From contig JAIYAC010000006.1 in assembly GCA_027489245.1 (NCBI GenBank), positions 124,001 through 188,000 on the forward strand: a stretch of DNA of 64,000 nt, read 5' to 3'. The notes below the pieces were generated by a model that was given only the letters and a program-made list of their open reading frames with translations, had not been told where the DNA came from and did no database searches. The position numbers and the translations under genes were made by a program. This stretch comes from Neisseriaceae bacterium. Lineage in GTDB: Bacteria > Pseudomonadota > Gammaproteobacteria > Burkholderiales > Chromobacteriaceae. Shown here piece after piece: positions 59,398 through 64,000 of the stretch. The first letter of the stretch is position 1. Each line of letters begins with the position of its first letter.

Positions 59398-60414
59398 TTA
59401 CAGCGTGCGCCCCACTACAGCCGCCAGTGGCCGCAGCGTCGCCAGCAGTTCATCCAGTGCATCCGGGGTGATGGCCTGTTCGGCATCGCACCAGGCTTGT
59501 TGCGGGTTGTCGTGCACTTCCAGCAGCAGGCCGTCTGCCCCCGCCGCAATGGCAGCGCAGGCTAGCGGCGCCACCAGGCTGGCGCGACCGCCGGCATGGC
59601 TGGGGTCCACCAGCACCGGCAGGTGGGTTTCGCGCTTCAACAGCGGGATGGCACTGATATCCAGCGCATGGCGGCTGGCGGTATCAAAGCTGCGGACGCC
59701 GCGCTCGCAAAACACGATATTGTGGTTGCCGCCCACCGCGATGTATTCGGCGGCCATCAGCCACTCGCTCAGGGTGGAGGCCACACCACGGTGCAGCAGC
59801 ACTGGTTTGTTGATGCGGCCAACCTCTTTCAGCAGCTCGGCGTTTTGCATATTGCGCGGGCCGATCTGGATCACGTCTACGTCGTATTCCAGAAAGGTAT
59901 CCAGCTGGCGCACGTCCAGCAGCTCGCTCACCATGGGCATGGCCTGGCTACGTGCAGCCTGCTGCAAATAGCCCAGCCCCGCCTCGCCTACGCCCTGAAA
60001 AGCATACGGGCTGGTGCGCGGCTTGTAGGCGCCACCTCGCAGCAGGCCGACACCACTGTGGCGCAGGCGGGCCGCCAGCGCCTGCATCTGCGCTGCGCTT
60101 TCAATGGCGCTGGGCCCGGCGATCAGCTGGATGGCGCTGCCGCCCAGCTGCACGCCGCGTACCGACACCACGCTGTTGTCCGGCTTGACCTCGCGCGAGA
60201 CGATGCGGTAGTCCTTCAGCACGCGAATGGCGCGCTCCACGCCAGGCATGGTTTCAAACATATCGGCGGACAACACACGCTCATCGCCCACCGCACCGAT
60301 AATGGTGCGCTCGGTACCACGCGACAGGTGTTCGGCCAAACCGGCGGCGCGGATCTTGGCTACCACCGCGTCGATATGGGCGGGGTTGGCCCGGCCGTGC
60401 ATTACGATAATCAT
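59398..60414 (-). CDS. 3-deoxy-7-phosphoheptulonate synthase (type I-beta, with N-terminal regulatory domain)
   Basis: A 338-residue DAHP synthase joining PEP and erythrose-4-phosphate, first step of the shikimate pathway. The N-terminal ~75 residues (MIIVMHGRANPAHIDAVVAKI) form the ferredoxin-like regulatory domain of the Thermotoga/Bacillus class. The barrel has IAGPSAIES, RGGAYKPRTSPYAFQG, IGPRNMQN and VDPSHAGGRASLV. It is near pheA, an aromatic-pathway pair. Some of these enzymes are annotated aroF. Confidence 0.93.
   Translation of the reverse strand: MIIVMHGRANPAHIDAVVAKIRAAGLAEHLSRGTERTIIGAVGDERVLSADMFETMPGVERAIRVLKDYRIVSREVKPDNSVVSVRGVQLGGSAIQLIAGPSAIESAAQMQALAARLRHSGVGLLRGGAYKPRTSPYAFQGVGEAGLGYLQQAARSQAMPMVSELLDVRQLDTFLEYDVDVIQIGPRNMQNAELLKEVGRINKPVLLHRGVASTLSEWLMAAEYIAVGGNHNIVFCERGVRSFDTASRHALDISAIPLLKRETHLPVLVDPSHAGGRASLVAPLACAAIAAGADGLLLEVHDNPQQAWCDAEQAITPDALDELLATLRPLAAVVGRTL
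59814..59825 (-). repeat. Uptake-like 12-mer in DAHP synthase gene
   Basis: Plus strand TGCGGCCAACCT; coding strand AGG TTG GCC GCA reads VGRINK in another phase. Confidence 0.75.
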
Positions 60415-60426
60415 GCCGCGCTCCGG

Positions 60427-61014
60427 CTAGATGTGGTCATGCGACAGCCACTTGCCCTCGGGCGCGCCACGGTAGTGGTTCATGGCGTCCAGCAGCTCGG
60501 GCAGATTGTCGGCCACCACAAACAGCGCCAGATGGCTTTCGCGCACGAAGCCTTCGGCCACCGCGTGCTTCACCATGGCCAGCAGTGGGTCGAAGAAACC
60601 CTCGATATTCAGCAGGCCGATAGGCTTGCTGTGCACCGACAGCTGCGCCCAGGTGAGCATTTCGAACAGCTCGTCGTAGGTGCCAAAGCCACCCGGCAGT
60701 GCAATAAAGCCGCCGGACAGGTCTTCCATCAGCGCCTTGCGCTCGTGCATGGTTTGCGTGACATGCAGCTCGGACAAGCCGTGGTGTGCTACCTCTTTTT
60801 CTTTCAGGAAGCCCGGAATCACACCCACCACACGGCCACCGGCGGCCAGCGCCGCGTCGGCGGCCTCGCCCATCAGGCCGATATTGCCACCACCGTATAC
60901 CAGGGTAATGGCACGGGCGGCCAGGGTACGGCCCAGCTCTTGCGCGGCGTGGGTGTAGGCGGCGCGGGTGCCGCTATTGGAGCCGCAAAACAGACAAACA
61001 GACTGGATGCTCAT
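60427..61014 (-). CDS. LOG-family (TIGR00730) nucleotide phosphoribohydrolase
   Basis: A 195-residue Rossmann protein. It has VCLFCGSNSGTRAAY, LVYGGGNIGLMGEAADAAL and the catalytic ALPGGFGTYDELFEMLTW (PGGxGTxxE). LOG proteins release the base from cytokinin nucleotides or AMP. It lies between aroF-like and pheA genes on the same strand. Confidence 0.93.
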   Translation of the reverse strand: MSIQSVCLFCGSNSGTRAAYTHAAQELGRTLAARAITLVYGGGNIGLMGEAADAALAAGGRVVGVIPGFLKEKEVAHHGLSELHVTQTMHERKALMEDLSGGFIALPGGFGTYDELFEMLTWAQLSVHSKPIGLLNIEGFFDPLLAMVKHAVAEGFVRESHLALFVVADNLPELLDAMNHYRGAPEGKWLSHDHI

Positions 61015-61054
61015 GAGATGCTTTCTATCGGGCCACCCGCAGGCAGCCCAGTCA

Positions 61055-62128
61055 TTACAGTACGGCTTGCGGGTAGGCACCCAGCACTTTGACAAACGAC
61101 GTACGCTCGCCCAGGCCTTTCAGTGCCTGCGCGATATTGTCGCTGCTGTGGTGGCCTTCCATATCGATAAAAAACACGTAATCCCACAGCCCGGCGCGCG
61201 ACGGGCGCGACTCGAACTTGGTCATGGATACGCCGTTGGCCGCCAGGGGCTCCAGCAGCGAGTGCACGGCGCCGGGGCGGTTGGGCGCCGACACGATAAT
61301 GGAGGTTTTATCCTGCGCGGTCTGCCCCACTTCCTGGTGGCCCAGCACCAGAAAACGCGTGGTGTTATTGGGCTCGTCTTCGATGTTCTCGGCCAGTTTG
61401 GCCAGGCTGTAACGCTCGGCAGCGGCCTGGCCGGCGATGGCGGCGCAGTCGGCGTCCTCTGCGGCCAACCTGGCGGCTTCGGCATTACTGGCTACCGAAA
61501 TGCGCTCTACACTGGCCGGCAGGTTTTTGTTCAGCCACTCGTGACACTGTGCCAGCGCCTGGGCGTGGGCGTACACCCGGCGGATGCCGTCCATGGCCGG
61601 CGCATTGCGCAGCAGATGGTGGTGAATGCGCAGCACTACTTCGCCACAAATCTTTAGCGGGGTGCTCACCATCAGGTCCAGGGTGCGGCCCACTGCGCCT
61701 TCGGTGGAGTTTTCTACCGGCGCCACCACGTAGTCCAGCTGGCGCGACTCTACCAGGCGGAAGGCTTCGTCGATCGAGCTGCATGCCACGGTGCGGGCAG
61801 CGTGGCCAAAGTGCTTGAGCGTGGCCAGCTGGGTGAAGCTGCCTTCCGGCCCCAGGTAGGCGATGGACAGCGGCTTTTCCAGCGCCAGGCATTCGGACAT
61901 GATTTCGCGAAACAGGCGGGCCACGGACTCGCCCGGCAGCGGGCCGGGGTTGAGCGCCTTGATGCGGCGCAGCACCTGCGCTTCGCGCTCGGGGCGGTAG
62001 ATAATGCCGCCGCCCTTGATTTCGCCGATATCACGCGCATGCTGCGCACGCTGGTTGAGAAGATGCAGGATGTCGACGTCGATCTGGTCGATAGCGTCAC
62101 GATGGAGCTTGAGGAGGTCTTCAGACAC
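61055..62128 (-). CDS. pheA: Bifunctional chorismate mutase/prephenate dehydratase
   Basis: A 357-residue P-protein. The AroQ chorismate mutase is at 1-90 (LHRDAIDQIDVDILHLLNQRAQHA). The prephenate dehydratase is at ~95-270 (AYLGPEGSFTQLATLKHFG, VAPVENSTEGAVGRTLDL with the TTR-equivalent NTTRFLVLG). The C-terminal ACT regulatory domain has GAVHSLLEPLAANGVSMTKFESRPSR. It makes phenylpyruvate and is feedback-regulated by phenylalanine in the family. A repeat word is at 61460. Confidence 0.97.
   Translation of the reverse strand: MSEDLLKLHRDAIDQIDVDILHLLNQRAQHARDIGEIKGGGIIYRPEREAQVLRRIKALNPGPLPGESVARLFREIMSECLALEKPLSIAYLGPEGSFTQLATLKHFGHAARTVACSSIDEAFRLVESRQLDYVVAPVENSTEGAVGRTLDLMVSTPLKICGEVVLRIHHHLLRNAPAMDGIRRVYAHAQALAQCHEWLNKNLPASVERISVASNAEAARLAAEDADCAAIAGQAAAERYSLAKLAENIEDEPNNTTRFLVLGHQEVGQTAQDKTSIIVSAPNRPGAVHSLLEPLAANGVSMTKFESRPSRAGLWDYVFFIDMEGHHSSDNIAQALKGLGERTSFVKVLGAYPQAVL
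61460..61471 (-). repeat. Uptake-like 12-mer in pheA
   Basis: Plus strand TGCGGCCAACCT; the coding strand AGG TTG GCC GCA gives Arg-Leu-Ala-Ala (AARLAAED) with rare AGG TTG codons. Confidence 0.78.
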
Positions 62129-62131
62129 GAT

Positions 62132-62722
62132 TCAGAGGTCTTTCAGGATGACAAATTGGCCTTTTCCGATAGGATAAGTTTCCGCGAGATAGCCATGTGT
62201 CGCAAGCACTGCAGCAATAAAATCCGCGCACTCGGCAGCATGCGACAGGGCATTATCCATCACCACCAGCCCACCAGGCGCCAGAATACGGGTGATTTCC
62301 GGCCAATACCCTACATATCTTGCGCGATCGGCGTCCAGAAACAGCACATCCACCGACTCGTCATTGGCGTCAGCCAGCAAGGAAAACGCATCGCCAGTAC
62401 GCAGGCTCACCACATCGTGCAGGCCAAAGGCATCCAGCGTGGCCCGCGCCAGCGCGGTTTTGTGTGCCGAGCTGTCCACGGTAAGCACCCTGCCCTTGTG
62501 CGCCTTGGCCGCCAGCCCCAGCCACACGGTAGAAAACCCGTTGCTGGTGCCGATTTCCAGCACGGTACGGGCGCGGCGGCTACGGGATAGCTGGTAGAGG
62601 AACTTGCCGGTGTCCGGCGTGATGTTCAGGCGCTTTTCGCGCCGCTCGCTGTGACTGGCGTCAAACTGCTCGCCCTCCTGCCACAGCTGCTGTAAACGCT
62701 GCAGTATCGATGGTGTCAGCAT
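62132..62722 (-). CDS. O-methyltransferase (class I SAM)
   Basis: A 196-residue methyltransferase related to caffeoyl-CoA/catechol O-methyltransferases. It has TVLEIGTSNGFSTVWLGLAAK, LFLDADRARYVGYWPEI and GGLVVMDNALSH. Substrate unknown. It lies 3 nt from pheA and is probably co-transcribed. Confidence 0.88.
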   Translation of the reverse strand: MLTPSILQRLQQLWQEGEQFDASHSERREKRLNITPDTGKFLYQLSRSRRARTVLEIGTSNGFSTVWLGLAAKAHKGRVLTVDSSAHKTALARATLDAFGLHDVVSLRTGDAFSLLADANDESVDVLFLDADRARYVGYWPEITRILAPGGLVVMDNALSHAAECADFIAAVLATHGYLAETYPIGKGQFVILKDL

Positions 62723-62787
62723 GGCTCACCCCTTTCATTAAGCATACCCGCCTAGTGTAAGGGCAAAGCCACGGTTGTGCAGCGCCA

Positions 62788-62901
62788 TCAGAAACAGCTG
62801 GCGAGGGTATTACCCAGGCCCACGATAAAACCGGGTCGGCCGTAAGCCCACAAACCCAGCAGCAGCACCGCCAGCAGCCCCGCGGCCAACAGCAGCCTCA
62901 T
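62788..62901 (-). CDS. Small membrane peptide coupled to MFS gene
   Basis: A 37-residue frame: MRLLLAAGLLAVLLLGLWAY as a single membrane helix, then RPGFIVGLGNTLASCF. Its ATG overlaps the MFS stop as ATGA. It is too short for most gene finders but looks like a real coupled gene; function unknown. Confidence 0.55.
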   Translation of the reverse strand: MRLLLAAGLLAVLLLGLWAYGRPGFIVGLGNTLASCF

Positions 62902-64000
62902 GCCTGCGCCCCGGCCACCGCGACCGGCACCTCTTTTACAGGCAAGTTGGCCGCAGCAGCCATCAACCCCAGCACAATGGCCATGCCCCATACGATGTCG
63001 TAGCTACCGGTACGGTCATAAATCAGCCCGCCCAGCCATACCCCCAGAAAGCTGCCCACCTGGTGCGAGAAAAACACCGCACCCGACAGCATGCCCAGGT
63101 TACGCACGCCAAACAGGCTGACAATCACGCCATTGGTCAGTGGCACGGTAGACAGCCACAAAAAGCCGATGGCGGCGGCAAACAGCCCGACCGACACGCT
63201 GGAAAGCGGCGCCAGCAAAAAGGCCACGATCACCACGCTGCGGGCAAAGTAAATCCCCGCCAGCAAATACGGCTTGGGGTAGCGCCCGCCCAGCTTGCCG
63301 GCGGTATAGGTACCACCGATATTGAACAGGCCGATCAGCGCCAGCGCCATGCTGGCCACGCCACCGGCCAGACCGTGGTCGCGCAGGTAGGCAGGCAAGT
63401 GCACGCCGATAAACACCACCTGGAAACCGCACACAAAATAGCCCGCCATCAGCAAGCGGAAGGAGCGCTGCTGCCACGCCTGGGCAAACGACGCCACCAT
63501 GCCCTGCCAGATGCTACCCGTGGCCGCCGGCACCGGCGGTGCATTGCGGTAGGCGCGGGCCATGGGGGCGGCCAGCGGCAACAGCGCCGCTGCCATGCCC
63601 GCCAGAATCAGCAGTGCCGGCACCCAGCCCAGGCTATCAATCAACCCGCGTTCGATGGGGACCATCATGAACTGGCCAAACGAGCCCGCAGCGGCGGTGA
63701 TACCCATGGCGCTGGAGCGCTGCGCATCTGGCACAGCGCGCACAATCACGCAAAACACCACGCTATAGGTGGTACAGGATAGCGCCAGCCCCAGCAGCAA
63801 GCCGGCCGAGCCGGACAGCAGCCAGCCGGTGCTGGACACCGTCATCAGCACCAGACCCAACACGTACAGCAAGCCACCAGCCAGCAGCACCTTGCCCGGC
63901 CCGTGACGGTCGGCAAAGGCCCCGGCAAACGGTTGGGTCGCGCCCCACACCAGGTTTTGCAGCCCCAGCGCCAAGGCAAAAGTCTCGCGCGTCCAGCCGA
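62898..64000 (-). CDS. MFS transporter, N-terminus outside window
   Basis: At least 366 residues of a 12-helix MFS permease; the frame stays open to the window edge. GWTRETFALALGLQNLVWGATQPFAG and DRHGPGKVLLAGGLLYVLG place it with the oxalate/formate-antiporter-like or YfkF/NarK-unrelated small-metabolite group (OFA-like). Helix patterns continue to the end. The substrate is unknown. Translation is coupled to the 37-residue peptide after it. Confidence 0.87.
   Translation of the reverse strand, partial: GWTRETFALALGLQNLVWGATQPFAGAFADRHGPGKVLLAGGLLYVLGLVLMTVSSTGWLLSGSAGLLLGLALSCTTYSVVFCVIVRAVPDAQRSSAMGITAAAGSFGQFMMVPIERGLIDSLGWVPALLILAGMAAALLPLAAPMARAYRNAPPVPAATGSIWQGMVASFAQAWQQRSFRLLMAGYFVCGFQVVFIGVHLPAYLRDHGLAGGVASMALALIGLFNIGGTYTAGKLGGRYPKPYLLAGIYFARSVVIVAFLLAPLSSVSVGLFAAAIGFLWLSTVPLTNGVIVSLFGVRNLGMLSGAVFFSHQVGSFLGVWLGGLIYDRTGSYDIVWGMAIVLGLMAAAANLPVKEVPVAVAGAQA

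Overview
The window reads as the chromosome of a GC-rich, motile, respiratory betaproteobacterium. The protein set (formate dehydrogenase-N/O type, MoaA/MobA/MoaE/MoaD, dapF-DUF484, Bcp, PpnP, YegP, a LysR/NtrC/TetR regulator mix) and a DNA-uptake-sequence-like repeat point to Neisseriales of the Chromobacteriaceae kind (Vogesella, Chromobacterium, Aquitalea and relatives). That placement is inference; no rRNA or tRNA gene is visible to test it. There is no prophage, IS element or CRISPR array. Coding density is high and most genes sit in short same-strand runs with 1-20 nt overlaps or gaps. Layout: 1-4945 is a plus-strand run (3' end of trxB, Smr protein, Bcp peroxiredoxin, PIN-PhoH ATPase, hydrolase, DUF808 membrane protein). 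4973-9113 holds a YegD-like Hsp70, a Mpo1-like membrane protein divergent from a Crp/Fnr regulator, a K+ channel and ppnP. 9114-12511 has an Hpt-HD-GYP protein, a cold-shock gene, DUF1415, an acyltransferase and a 55-residue protein. 12676-22743 is a formate module: a sensor kinase and sigma-54 activator divergent from fdnGHI-fdhD-fdhE, with a sigma-54 promoter and paired upstream sites between them. 22768-28559 carries a secreted protein, a double GNAT and an operon motB-methyltransferase-HDOD-RNA methyltransferase. 28575-35649 is a polyamine catabolism cluster (spuC, puuA, puuD, ald, puuR-like regulator, puuC). 35889-38567 has moaA, yegP, a small lipoprotein, a probable small RNA and mobA. 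38564-50509 is mixed housekeeping and accessory material, including a UmuD-like protein without UmuC, esterases, GNATs, two LysR genes and a sugar transporter. 50659-56625 holds a double carboxymuconolactone-decarboxylase-like protein, crcB-mobB-moaD-moaE-diguanylate cyclase, and an enoyl-CoA hydratase/thioesterase pair with a TetR gene. 56743-58905 is dapF, DUF484 and a membrane protein. 58935-64000 has OsmC, DAHP synthase, LOG protein, pheA, an O-methyltransferase and a truncated MFS transporter. How genes work together: molybdenum cofactor functions are scattered through the window (moaA, mobA, moaE, moaD, mobB) and would supply the formate dehydrogenase, with FdhD and FdhE as maturation factors. 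The polyamine cluster couples putrescine:pyruvate transamination to alanine dehydrogenase, which can regenerate the pyruvate. The most striking feature is a short word, TGCGGCCAACCTT (reverse AAGGTTGGCCGCA), scattered in both orientations throughout. I count 19 exact copies of its 12-mer core and about 35 of the inner 10-mer by eye. It is concentrated between genes, once forms a perfect palindromic terminator, and inside genes is kept even where it needs unusual codons. This is how DNA uptake sequences behave, but the word is unlike the Neisseria DUS dialects I know.
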